NCBI GenBank assembly: GCA_947489315.1
Contig: CANLCX010000003.1
Span: 124,001 to 188,000, forward strand
Length of the DNA stretch: 64,000 bases
Reading direction: 5' to 3'
Origin: an uncultured Sphingomonadaceae bacterium
Lineage (GTDB): Bacteria > Pseudomonadota > Alphaproteobacteria > Sphingomonadales > Sphingomonadaceae
Numbering within the stretch: the first letter of the stretch is position 1; the number at the start of each line of letters is the position of its first letter. Below, in pieces: positions 52,718 to 60,699 of this stretch. Position numbers and translations under genes: made by a program. Under the pieces are notes generated by a model, which was not told where the DNA came from, did not search any database, and worked only from the letters and a program-made list of their open reading frames with translations.

Positions 52718-52855
52718 GGCGGGAGCAGCAGCATAAGTCTTAAAGCTCTTCCCCGAGCTGGTCGAAACAAACTGCTCCCGCCGTCATAAACCCCATCCCT
52801 TCTTTGAGCAGGGATTATCTGGGCAAAACCGGTCCCCCAAACTTCCGGACTGCCC
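52718..52855 (+). promoter_or_regulatory. Structured leader of the UrcA gene
   Basis: Three consecutive hairpins precede the gene: GGCGGGAGCAG/CTGCTCCCGCC (52718-52728 with 52772-52782, perfect 11 bp, inner AGCTC/GAGCT at 52744-52748 and 52755-52759), ATCCC/GGGAT (52795-52799, 52811-52815), and GGGCA..CCGG/CCGG..TGCCC (52821-52855). This fills most of the 348-base gap 52533-52880. If the promoter is at about 52600-52700 this is a 150-180 nt folded 5' leader, or a separate small RNA. Confidence 0.5.
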
Positions 52856-52880
52856 CAAAATACTGTTGAGGAGTGAACAT

Positions 52881-53237
52881 ATGAGAAATTCAATTTTGAG
52901 CAAAGGCCTTTGTGCCGCCGCCGCAATCGCCGTAACCGTCACTGGTTTCTCGGCCAGCGCAAGCGCCCAGGGCCGGACTACCAAGTCAGTCGAAGTTAGC
53001 TATGCCGACCTGGACCTGACCAGCGCCGATGGCCAGCAAACGCTGGATGGCCGGATCAAGGGTGCCGTGCGCCAGGTTTGTGGTTCCTATAATTCGAAAA
53101 GCCTTCGCGACATCGCCGACCATAGTGGTTGCGTTAAAGAAGCAAAATTCTCCGCCAAGCGCGCCAAGGTATCGCTGATCGCTAGAGCCGAAGCGGGTAC
53201 GCTCGGCACAAGCACTGTGGTTATCGGCGGTAACTAA
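52881..53237 (+). CDS. UrcA-family exported protein
   Basis: 118 residues from ATG 52881, preceded by GAGGAG (52868-52873) eight bases upstream; an in-frame TTG at 52866 is inside the ribosome site and is rejected. Signal peptide (MRNSILSKGLCAAAAIAVTVTGFSASASA-Q, cut after about 29). The mature UrcA domain is SVEVSYADLDLTSADGQQTLD (core VSYADLDLTSADGQQTL, about 38-54), then RIKGAVRQVCGSYNS and DHSGCVKEAKFSAK, with two Cys probably forming a disulfide. Function unknown; UrcA members are sphingomonad/caulobacter periplasmic proteins. Ends at a strong terminator, monocistronic, near a LytTR kinase-regulator pair. Confidence 0.85.
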   Translation: MRNSILSKGLCAAAAIAVTVTGFSASASAQGRTTKSVEVSYADLDLTSADGQQTLDGRIKGAVRQVCGSYNSKSLRDIADHSGCVKEAKFSAKRAKVSLIARAEAGTLGTSTVVIGGN

Positions 53238-53299
53238 ATCAATCCAAGAGCCGCGAATCCCAATTAAGCGGCCGCCTACTTGGCCAAACCTCCTGATGA

Positions 53300-53330
53300 C
53301 CCCGGTGCCCTTACACCGGGGTTTATTTTT
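53300..53330 (+). terminator. Rho-independent terminator of the UrcA gene
   Basis: CCCCGGTG (53300-53307), loop CCCTTA, CACCGGGG (53314-53321), then TTTATTTTT. Eight perfect GC-rich base pairs followed by a T-run, 62 bases after the UrcA stop. Confidence 0.9.
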
Positions 53331-53356
53331 GTCTGTAGTCATTCGGTCCAGCACCA

Positions 53357-53440
53357 CCGTTCGTCCTTAGCCTGTCGAAGGCCGTCCAAGAGTATCGCTG
53401 ATCGGTAAGGGAATCGTTTCGACAAGCTCAGCCCGAACGG
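53357..53440. repeat. Dispersed inverted repeat between the UrcA and LytTR genes
   Basis: CCGTTCGTCCTTAGCCTGTCGAA (53357-53379) and TTCGACAAGCTCAGCCCGAACGG (53418-53440) are imperfect inverted arms about 38 bases apart. This CCGTTCG...TTCGACA type is one I associate with sphingomonad genomes, unverified. It lies downstream of the UrcA terminator and before the LytTR gene's 3' end, where no gene was found. Confidence 0.65.
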
Positions 53441-53496
53441 GTTGGGGGAATTATGGGAGAAGGGCTCAGGACGAAAAGGAGTTTTGGATGTAACTC

Positions 53497-54264
53497 CTAC
53501 CGTCCGGCGAGCTTCTTCGCTTCCGCCAAATGGGTGCGGCCGATGCGGATTTCCGTGCCGCATTTCAGGCAGGCCATCCATATGCCGCCGCCATCGTGGC
53601 GCAAGCCGCCAATCCAGTCGCGGCGGACCAGATGGGACCGGTGCAGGCGGATAAAATGTTCCGGATTAAGCCGCCCCTCCAGTCCGGTAATCGTCTGGTG
53701 CAGCAAATAGCTGGATCCACCCTGTTCGCTGCCGACATGCAATCGCATATAGTCGCGTTCGGCTTCGATCCGGTTGATCTCAGAGGCTGCAATGCGGCGC
53801 AGCTCCGATTTATAAGGGACCCAGAATTCTTCTGCCCAGGGGGAATCCTCGGCCGGTACCGGGACCTGATCGGTCTGGCGTTCCAGCACGCGGGTAATGG
53901 CTATGGAAAGTCGTTCCGCCTCAACCGGTTTGAGCAAATAGTCGATCGCAGCGACACCAAAAGCTTCGACAGCAAATTTGTCAAAAGCGGTGACAAAGAT
54001 AATGGCGGGCGGCGTTTCCAGTTCGGAGAGTTTCTTGGCCACTTCCAGTCCGTCCATGCCCGGCATCGCAATGTCGAGCAGCAAGAGGTCCGGCTCCAAC
54101 TGATGGGCAAGCCGAATGGCGGCTTCTCCGTCACTCGCTGTGCCGACCAGATTAATATGTTCCTGCCGGGCGCATAGCAGCTGCAATCGTTCGATTGCGA
54201 GCGGTTCATCATCGACAATCATCGTATTCAGCTGTGATGGCGGTGAGGCCGTATCGTCTGCCAT
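53497..54264 (-). CDS. LytTR-family response regulator
   Basis: 255 residues. Receiver domain (about 12-130): NTMIVDDEPLAIERLQLL, phospho-acceptor Asp64 in LLLLDIAMPGMDGLEV, conserved Thr/Lys region FVTAFDKFAVEAFGV and DYLLKPVEAERL. LytTR DNA-binding domain (about 150-250): ELRRIAASEINRIEAERDYM, TGLEGRLNPEHFIRLHRSHL and RTHLAEAKKL. DNA contacts come from the extended beta strands. It sits 2 bases after the kinase stop, the standard LytS/LytTR arrangement. Candidate target boxes with its typical geometry lie upstream of both flanking genes (52606, 55468). Confidence 0.94.
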   Translation of the reverse strand: MADDTASPPSQLNTMIVDDEPLAIERLQLLCARQEHINLVGTASDGEAAIRLAHQLEPDLLLLDIAMPGMDGLEVAKKLSELETPPAIIFVTAFDKFAVEAFGVAAIDYLLKPVEAERLSIAITRVLERQTDQVPVPAEDSPWAEEFWVPYKSELRRIAASEINRIEAERDYMRLHVGSEQGGSSYLLHQTITGLEGRLNPEHFIRLHRSHLVRRDWIGGLRHDGGGIWMACLKCGTEIRIGRTHLAEAKKLAGR

Positions 54265-54266
54265 AA

Positions 54267-55394
54267 TCAGATATCCGCTAAGAGAGGCATGGTCAGTTCC
54301 GCAACAAATCCGCCGGTTTCAGGATGGAATGTCTTTAACTTGGCCTGAGAACCAAATCTAGTCTCTAGCCGGTCGCGGACATTGGCCAAGCCAATGCCGT
54401 TATTCATGCCGTTGGATTTATTCTTCGGCTGTGCTTCGCCATCATCGCTGACCGTGATTATCAGGAAATCGCGTTCGGTCGTCGCACTGATGCGGATCGT
54501 CACAGGGCGCTTGCTATGGGCCACGCCATGTTTGATCGCATTTTCCACCAGCGGTTGCAGGATCAGGCCGGGCACCAAAACATCATCCAATTCTGCTGGT
54601 ACATCTGTCTCGGTTTTCAGCCGCTTGGGAAAGCGCACCGCTTCGATGTCCAGATAGAGCTTTTGCAGATGCACTTCTTCCGACAGCGCGACATCTTCGA
54701 GCGGGTCTCCGGACAAGCTGGTACGATAGAATTTCGAGAGGTTGAGGATCATCTTCTCGGCTTCGGCCGGCTGGCTGCGCATCACCAAGGTACTGAGACT
54801 ATTGAGCGTATTGAACAGGAAGTGCGGATTGACCTGATAGCGCAAGCTGCGCAGTTCGGCATCTTGCGCCGCCTGAGCAAAGCGGGCGGCCTTGCGTTCC
54901 ACCGTGCGAACCTCGCTAGCATAGCTGAGTGTTAAGTAGAGCGAGGCCCAGCTGATCATGAAGAAAAAGCGTGACACACTGTCCTCGACAATGGCCTTTA
55001 GAGCATAGTTTTCAGTCTCCATATACTCGCGCATTTTTTCCATATGTGCTTCGTCAAACAGGCTTTGCGGATCATAAACATTGAACATGTAATAGTTGAA
55101 GATCGCAATAGCGACAGCGCAAGGGATCGCGCCTGCAAAAGCGGTGATGATCCGCGTCGACAGTGCCTTTTCCTCAAATAGCCGCAACAAGCGATATAAT
55201 AGATAGGTTATGGCGATCCCGAACAGGGTCACCACCACGCGGCGCAGAGCCAGTTCTTCCTGGGCTGGCCAGTCGCTAACCGCCGCCCGCAAAGTGATGA
55301 TGATGACGTAAAACAACCAAAAGCCAAGGATCGACAGGATGGCGACCTGCTGTCCTACGGACGGTTTGTGATTTCCGATGTCAAATTTTCTCAT
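54267..55394 (-). CDS. LytS-like sensor histidine kinase
   Basis: 375 residues. Four hydrophobic segments in the first ~165 residues (VAILSILGFWLFYVIIITLR, VVVTLFGIAITYLLYRLL, IITAFAGAIPCAVAIAIFNYYM and FFFMISWASLYLTLSYAS) form the sensor. The His_kinase domain has LRYQVNPHFLFNTLNSLS with phospho-His191, then GLILQPLVENAIKHGV (N-box) and GIGLANVRDRLETRFG (G-box). No periplasmic sensing domain of note, so the signal is probably in the membrane. Two bases before the LytTR regulator; clear operon. The signal and target are unknown. Confidence 0.93.
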   Translation of the reverse strand: MRKFDIGNHKPSVGQQVAILSILGFWLFYVIIITLRAAVSDWPAQEELALRRVVVTLFGIAITYLLYRLLRLFEEKALSTRIITAFAGAIPCAVAIAIFNYYMFNVYDPQSLFDEAHMEKMREYMETENYALKAIVEDSVSRFFFMISWASLYLTLSYASEVRTVERKAARFAQAAQDAELRSLRYQVNPHFLFNTLNSLSTLVMRSQPAEAEKMILNLSKFYRTSLSGDPLEDVALSEEVHLQKLYLDIEAVRFPKRLKTETDVPAELDDVLVPGLILQPLVENAIKHGVAHSKRPVTIRISATTERDFLIITVSDDGEAQPKNKSNGMNNGIGLANVRDRLETRFGSQAKLKTFHPETGGFVAELTMPLLADI

Positions 55395-55467
55395 TCAGCG
55401 CCTAATTTCTCATTGGCATGCAGCTTAGAATATAATGGTATCAATTGTCTCTATCGGAATCGTGTCC

Positions 55468-55497
55468 GGTCGAAACATGCTTGCGGTTGGTCGAAAC
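55468..55497 (+). promoter_or_regulatory. Candidate LytTR box upstream of 55647
   Basis: GGTCGAAAC (55468-55476), 12 bases, GGTCGAAAC (55489-55497): perfect 9-bp direct repeats 21 bases apart, the typical geometry for LytTR-domain binding. The site is in the 252-base gap between the kinase (start 55394) and the hypothetical gene (start 55647), so it could control either. Confidence 0.55.
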
Positions 55498-55646
55498 TTT
55501 CGGTCGTGGCCAGGTAATTTCCAAAATTTTTGAACCTCTTGGCAATAAAGATCCAGCAATTTTGGGTATATTTAATCAAATCCTAACCATGTTTTGGTCA
55601 AGTGACTCTCGTGGGGACAAGAAAATGTTCCAGAGTAGGAGTTACC

Positions 55647-56198
55647 ATGACCAAAGCGATGCAACCGGTACCAGGCGCAATGACGCTGTCGGAAATGAAA
55701 GAATTTGCGGGCTTTGGTTCAGCGACTCAGCGCTATATCCGTCGCTCGCTCGACGTCGGGCTGGATCGGTCCGATGCAATCCAAACCTGGTCGCGTGATG
55801 CGGTTGAAGAAGCTGGCATCCAAGTGCAGATGAAACTCTACAGACGGCTGGCAGACATCCGTAAATCTATTCCGCAGGATTGTGGGATGGATAGCATCGA
55901 AAAATTCATGCCCGCCTTGATCTCGCTATCGGCTTATGATCTGGGGCAGGGGCGCATTAGCAGCTTCCCCGCTTACCGTTTTCTCTATGAACGCTTGCTC
56001 GGCCCCGATGCCCGGCCATGGCTGCCCGGCAGTTTTTGTGCTGCCGCTTCCTTGCCGCATCTGCACCCAAAGACCCGCAAGGGCCTGCTGCAATCGATTA
56101 GCGAAGCGGCTGCCACCGCACCCGGCTGGTCCACGCGTGAACCCAGCTTCTTCCCTGAATGGGTGGAGAAGGTGGATATGAACAAGGCTGCCCACTAG
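55647..56198 (+). CDS. Hypothetical protein, unknown function
   Basis: 183 residues from ATG 55647 (TAGGAG well placed; an ATG at 55602 lies before that site). MTKAMQPVPGAMTLSEMKEF opens; a helical, Trp/Arg/Leu-rich soluble body follows (GSATQRYIRRSLDVGLDRSD, VQMKLYRRLADIRKS, YDLGQGRISSFPAYRFLYERL, core AYRFLYERLL). No signal or membrane segment. I do not recognise the family. Downstream of the LytTR-type repeat at 55468 and convergent with the S9 peptidase. A role downstream of the LytTR pair is inference from that site only. Confidence 0.7.
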   Translation: MTKAMQPVPGAMTLSEMKEFAGFGSATQRYIRRSLDVGLDRSDAIQTWSRDAVEEAGIQVQMKLYRRLADIRKSIPQDCGMDSIEKFMPALISLSAYDLGQGRISSFPAYRFLYERLLGPDARPWLPGSFCAAASLPHLHPKTRKGLLQSISEAAATAPGWSTREPSFFPEWVEKVDMNKAAH

Positions 56199-56217
56199 GC
56201 TTAATCCGGTTCCGCTA

Positions 56218-58140
56218 TCATCCCGCCGGAATATGCTTGGCGAGAAACGCTTCCATTTCCTGCAGAAACTGCACCCGGTCAGCTTCCAGCGAGAAGTGGT
56301 GATCACCTTCTGGTTGTTCGATATAGCGGACGTCCTTGCCGGCTTTTTCGAGAGCCTTGGCAAATTTTCTGCTCTGGTTCACTTTCACTCGGCGGTCGCG
56401 CTTGCCGTGCATGATGAGCATGGGGACGTTCACCTCGTCGGCATAGTTGATCGGTGATACTCCTCTCAGATCCGGTGCCTGTTCCTTGACCCAGGTCCGG
56501 CCCCATTTGCTGCCGAGATAGCGGCGGTCATAACGGAGCATGGCGGGAAGGTCGGACACACCCGCATAGGATATTGCGCATTTATAGATATCAGGATTGC
56601 GGTGGGATGCGCGCATAGCCGCATAGCCGCCATAAGAGCCACCCACCATGCAGACGCGCTCGGGGTCGGCAATGCCTTGTTCAATCGCCCATTTCACCCC
56701 GTCGTCGAGATCATCTTGCATTGCGAGACCCCATTGCCCTTCGCCTTTCAAGGCAAAGGCAACGCCATAGCCCGATGAACCGCGATAATTGGGCTGCAAC
56801 ACCGCATAGCCGCGATCGGCAAGAAACTGTGCCTGCCAGTCCCAACTTTCGGAATCGCGAGCAAAGGGGCCGCCATGGGGCATCATGATCAGCGGCAGTT
56901 TTTCGGCGGGCCGTCCCTTGGGCAAAGTCAGAACGGCTTCGATGGAAAGCCCGTCACGAGCCGTGTAGCGGATAGACTTTACCGGCGCATAGCTGCGATT
57001 CTTAAGCTGCTCGTTCACTGTCCCCAGCTTCAGCATTCTGCCCCAGTTGGTATCAAATATATAATATAGACCCGGCCGTGATGCACTGCCAACAGAGACG
57101 ACGAAACGGGTTTGATCGCGGTTCATCGAAACAATAGTCGCGGCCTGGCCGGGCACAGACTTGTCGAGGGCATCTTGTATCTCCTGCAACCGCGCATCAG
57201 TCCATTTGATCCGGTAGCGTGTATCGGTATAGCCATAACCGATCAGGGCATTGCCTTCGCTATTGCGTATCACTCCATCAATATCATAGCCTTTAACTTC
57301 GTGCACTTTTTCGCCCAGGGTCAGACTGTCGAGATCATAAAGATATAGCGAATCGGTCCCGTCTTGATCATCAAAAACCATCGCCTTTCCCGGCTCGGCC
57401 AGAAATATGCTTGGTATCGTCAGGCTCTCGTCATTCTTGCGTTTGGCCCGGTCAACCGTCTTGAAAAGCTGACCATTGCGTTTCCGATAATAAAGCTTCG
57501 ATGAGAGGTTTTGATGGTTGCGCGCAATGCCCAAGCGGACATTGCCGAGCGGGTCCGCATACCAGCTGTTCACGTTTTGCAGGGACTTGGCGATCGTCTT
57601 CTTTTTACCGGTTTCCAGATTGATATGATCGACTTGCGGCCAGAAACCGGGATAGTTGGAATATATGGAGGTTTGATAAGCGAGCAAAATTTCCGGTGAA
57701 CCATCATTGGCAACCCACAGAATATCGGAGGCATTTTGCGCCGCGTCGCGATTGACCAGCAAGTCGGTAGACGATCCGTCCGCCTTGATCTTGGCCGTGC
57801 GGGTTATCAACCAGTCACTCCCTCTTATTTTCTTCACATCGGCAACGCTGGCAACCAACCAATCTTCGTTCACCCAGCGCCATCCGCGCATATCCGTGTC
57901 ACCCATATCCAGGACAACCCGTTTCCCGCCCGCTTCTGTGACGGGAGAAATGACGAATATCTGCTTGCCTTGAAGGGAAATCAGCGCCGCATATTTGTCA
58001 CCCGACGGGGATAATTTGGGGTTGCTCATCAAGGGTAGAGCCGCAAAATGTTCCAGCGGCGTCTGTGCACGCGCCGGTGAAAGTGCTTCTGTAAATATCA
58101 GCGCTATAAAAACACTGACGCATGAAATATAGCGCCTCAA
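56218..58140 (-). CDS. S9-family prolyl oligopeptidase-like exopeptidase
   Basis: 640 residues with a signal peptide (MRRYISCVSVFIALIFTEALSPARA). N-terminal beta-propeller to about 390 (for example LDMGDTDMRGWRWVNEDWLVAS, core MRGWRWVNEDWLV) and an alpha/beta-hydrolase domain after it. Nucleophile in VCMVGGSYGGYAAMRAS (Ser near 502), acid in MLIMHGKRDRRVKVNQS, base in GDHHFSLEADRV. This is the acylaminoacyl/dipeptidyl peptidase group of periplasmic oligopeptidases. The intergenic gap upstream (58141-58430, 290 bases) shows no gene or clear signal. Single gene, role in peptide scavenging is inferred. Confidence 0.94.
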   Translation of the reverse strand: MRRYISCVSVFIALIFTEALSPARAQTPLEHFAALPLMSNPKLSPSGDKYAALISLQGKQIFVISPVTEAGGKRVVLDMGDTDMRGWRWVNEDWLVASVADVKKIRGSDWLITRTAKIKADGSSTDLLVNRDAAQNASDILWVANDGSPEILLAYQTSIYSNYPGFWPQVDHINLETGKKKTIAKSLQNVNSWYADPLGNVRLGIARNHQNLSSKLYYRKRNGQLFKTVDRAKRKNDESLTIPSIFLAEPGKAMVFDDQDGTDSLYLYDLDSLTLGEKVHEVKGYDIDGVIRNSEGNALIGYGYTDTRYRIKWTDARLQEIQDALDKSVPGQAATIVSMNRDQTRFVVSVGSASRPGLYYIFDTNWGRMLKLGTVNEQLKNRSYAPVKSIRYTARDGLSIEAVLTLPKGRPAEKLPLIMMPHGGPFARDSESWDWQAQFLADRGYAVLQPNYRGSSGYGVAFALKGEGQWGLAMQDDLDDGVKWAIEQGIADPERVCMVGGSYGGYAAMRASHRNPDIYKCAISYAGVSDLPAMLRYDRRYLGSKWGRTWVKEQAPDLRGVSPINYADEVNVPMLIMHGKRDRRVKVNQSRKFAKALEKAGKDVRYIEQPEGDHHFSLEADRVQFLQEMEAFLAKHIPAG

Positions 58141-58430
58141 TATTCTGCCCCTGCTTCAATTCGATTCATATAATATTGAATAGATAGTAGTCAGGTTAAG
58201 TCGAGAATATTTTGAAGTCACCTATTAAGGCCACGCAGGGTTAACAGTTTCGGCCAGCCGGGGTGACGGGCAATCTACTGCCCTTTGGTCAGAGTAGCTG
58301 TGAAAGGGCTGGCTTGTCGTTTGCAGCAACCATCTGAAAACCCAGTTTTCCCACCGGATTAATCTAGCGCTCATCGGGTAGCTCCATGATAGTGCTCGAT
58401 CATCCGGGGAAAGAGGAAAACGAAGAGCAG

Positions 58431-59411
58431 ATGCATATTTATCCAAAACCAATCGTGGCGGGGCTGTATCTATTCCTCGGCCTGTTCCTATCCTTTCCGG
58501 CACTGGCCAGCGCGCCAATTTTTCCCGCAGATGGCCCGGTTGGTCTGGAACCTCCGGGCGGAATGACGGTCGCCGAGAGTTTTTCCGGGTTTCGGGATAG
58601 CGAGGAGGGGGCTTCAATATTGATCGCTGAATTTCCGCTCGAAGCTTATGCGGAAATAGCACCACAATTTACGCCCGAAAAACTTGCCGCGCGGATGACG
58701 ATGGAAGGGCCAGTGCAAAAGCTGACGCTTGCAGGTGACGTCGAGGCGCTGCTCGCGGCCGGTGTGCAGACGCAGCAGGGCGTTACTTATCGCAAATGGG
58801 TGATGATAGCGCGCAACACCGATAGCACCGCGATGGTTACGGTGCAGGTTCCCTCGACCAGTGAAGCCTATCCGGATGAAGAGGTTCTCGCAGCGCTGCA
58901 ATCGGTGCGTTTCCAGCCGCGGGGGACTTTGGAAGATGAAATATCACGACTGCCTTTCACCGTTGCGCAGCGCGCTGATTTTCGGGCTGTGCGCACCTTG
59001 GCGGGCAGCGGTTTGATGATGACCGATGGCCCCAAGGACGTGGTGGCCGATGCCTCGCAACCGCTCGTCATTGTGGCGTCCAGCCTGGGCTCCAATCCCG
59101 CGCTCAGGACGTTGACAGAGGAACAGCGCACGCAATTGGCATTGACCGCTTTGCAGGACTTGGGCTTCAAAGACTTTCGTGCCGACGCCACCGATGTGGA
59201 AGAAGATGGCGATGTGGTGATCGCCGGCAACGGCACAGACGAAGATGGGCGGTCCATGATGCTGCGCCAAATCATGCGCTTTGCACCCACGGGCCATGTC
59301 CGGACGGTTTGTATTTTTACAGCAGAGCAGGATATCGCCGCGCGCTGTGATCAGGTTGGGCAGGCGGTTGCTTTGAAGGCGGGCATGGGGAATGAACAGC
59401 TCGAGGAATAG
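58431..59411 (+). CDS. Exported hypothetical protein
   Basis: 326 residues from ATG 58431 (GAAGAG upstream); an ATG at 58386 precedes it but yields a charged run before the signal. Signal peptide (MHIYPKPIVAGLYLFLGLFLSFPALA-S, after about 26). The mature part has a repeated alpha/beta look: MTVAESFSGFRDSEEGASIL, LEAYAEIAPQFTPEKLAAR, VALQSVRFQPRG-type (LAALQSVRFQPRGTLED) and again LQDLGFKDFRADATDVEEDG. I do not recognise a domain name, though the two halves resemble each other weakly. Periplasm expected. The gene stands alone between S9 peptidase and a minus-strand hypothetical. Confidence 0.75.
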   Translation: MHIYPKPIVAGLYLFLGLFLSFPALASAPIFPADGPVGLEPPGGMTVAESFSGFRDSEEGASILIAEFPLEAYAEIAPQFTPEKLAARMTMEGPVQKLTLAGDVEALLAAGVQTQQGVTYRKWVMIARNTDSTAMVTVQVPSTSEAYPDEEVLAALQSVRFQPRGTLEDEISRLPFTVAQRADFRAVRTLAGSGLMMTDGPKDVVADASQPLVIVASSLGSNPALRTLTEEQRTQLALTALQDLGFKDFRADATDVEEDGDVVIAGNGTDEDGRSMMLRQIMRFAPTGHVRTVCIFTAEQDIAARCDQVGQAVALKAGMGNEQLEE

Positions 59412-59449
59412 CGGTCTTGGTCCCGGCAAGGGTCACTATAGTCGCGACT

Positions 59450-59995
59450 TTATTTGCCTTGAACTATGGTTTTCACTTCGGCTTGTAATTTTGCAAAAAA
59501 ATCTGCTGGTGCGCGGCCAAAGCTGATATCGATGGGTAGTTCTTTATCTTCCTGACGATCGGCGAGGAAAAAGAGTGTGTCTGCGCTAGGCCAAACCCAG
59601 CAATAGCCGTACCAGTCCTCTATCTCATAAATCGCAAAGGCCTTTTCGTCGTCCAGCAAAGCGGGATCTGCACCAACAAAATCTTCAAAACGCGCGCCGT
59701 CATCGCCGATCGCTTGGCTAATCGCCTTGCGATAGATTTTCAGTCGCTCCGCACGCTGCGCATCGATATCTTCATATTCCATCGAGGCATAGGGATCATC
59801 GAAGAACATATGGGACGAACAGAGCGCGACTTCCTGAATGCCGCCATAAAGCGGGTCTGAGAATTCAGGGTCATTGGCGAGGGTTCCCAAGGCAATGGCT
59901 TTGAACTCCTCATCCGATGCGGTGACGAGTTTCGCAAACAGGCTGTCGGGGTCTGTGGGGTTGGTCCAGCTCCAGATGGAAGGCGTTTCGGTCAT
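59450..59995 (-). CDS. Hypothetical acidic cytoplasmic protein
   Basis: 181 residues from the ATG at 59993-59995, preceded by AAGGA four bases upstream; an ATG at 60031 is less well supported. It begins MTETPSIWSWTNPTDPD, is strongly acidic, and has a compact Trp/Tyr-rich centre (IYEIEDWYGYCWVWPSADTL, about 130-150) and a conserved-looking end (FGRAPADFFAKLQAEV). Two Cys lie far apart (about 70 and 140). No signal, membrane segment or named domain. Neighbours (58431, 60128) give no context. Confidence 0.65.
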   Translation of the reverse strand: MTETPSIWSWTNPTDPDSLFAKLVTASDEEFKAIALGTLANDPEFSDPLYGGIQEVALCSSHMFFDDPYASMEYEDIDAQRAERLKIYRKAISQAIGDDGARFEDFVGADPALLDDEKAFAIYEIEDWYGYCWVWPSADTLFFLADRQEDKELPIDISFGRAPADFFAKLQAEVKTIVQGK

Positions 59996-60127
59996 GATGT
60001 CCTTTTGAGTCGTGCTAGTTTCTTCGGCCATTGCTGTGTTTGTCAGATTCTAACCAATTTACCAAAATCTAACGTCTTGGACATAGGATTGGCGTTGATA
60101 TTTTTTCCCGTCGGAAAGCGCTCTGTG

Positions 60128-60586
60128 ATGTTTCTACCGTTCAAACTTGTCGGATTAATAGTAGGAGGCGTCATTGCTATAGCTGCTTGCATCATGTTTT
60201 ACCAAGCCGCCGATATACGCATGAACTACACACTGGTCGAAGCAAGAATCACCTCGGTTGAAACGGATTGTTTCATAAAAGAAAACTATAAAAATAAATT
60301 GGTCGATGAAGCGACGCAAAAGCTTGCCTATATGGACTGCTCAAAAGCACCCGCAGCCGCCGCAAAACACAAATTCGAAAAACGGGATATTCGAAAAAGA
60401 GCTCAAATCGCATATCGATATACTTCACCGGTAGATGCAAATAAATATACCGGACATTTCGAAAGGAATGATGATGTTGAAGATTTGGTGGTTGGAAAGA
60501 CAGTGTTTGTTCATGCTCACAATGGAGAACCCGATAACTCGCGGACAACCAAAAGCAATTTTTTCATAGCAGATAGTGGCGTCTAG
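60128..60586 (+). CDS. Small membrane-anchored DUF3592-like protein
   Basis: 152 residues from ATG 60128; a GTG at 60125 or ATG at 60005 is possible, but the longer form is unlike the family. One membrane segment (PFKLVGLIVGGVIAIAACIMFY) then a polar beta-type domain: YTLVEARITSVETDCFIKEN, RDIRKRAQIAYRYTSPVDAN and VVGKTVFVHAHNGEPDNSR. The plan of a single anchor and a V-E-A-x-I-T/x-Y-x-Y core resembles DUF3592. Base use is AT-richer than its neighbours. Function unknown. About 114 bases separate it from the next gene. Confidence 0.6.
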   Translation: MFLPFKLVGLIVGGVIAIAACIMFYQAADIRMNYTLVEARITSVETDCFIKENYKNKLVDEATQKLAYMDCSKAPAAAAKHKFEKRDIRKRAQIAYRYTSPVDANKYTGHFERNDDVEDLVVGKTVFVHAHNGEPDNSRTTKSNFFIADSGV

Positions 60587-60699
60587 AAGCTGAATCAAAG
60601 TGGATGGTCGCTGCCATTCATCAGGAAATTCTGCTGCTGCAAAAACCGCATTCGAGCGCGTCAGACCTTAAGGCATAGCGAGTTTGTGCGGGTCGGGCC

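Noticed and set aside
53357-53440. Att-site or insertion-sequence end
   Set aside because: No transposase or duplicated target sites; it fits a common dispersed inverted repeat.
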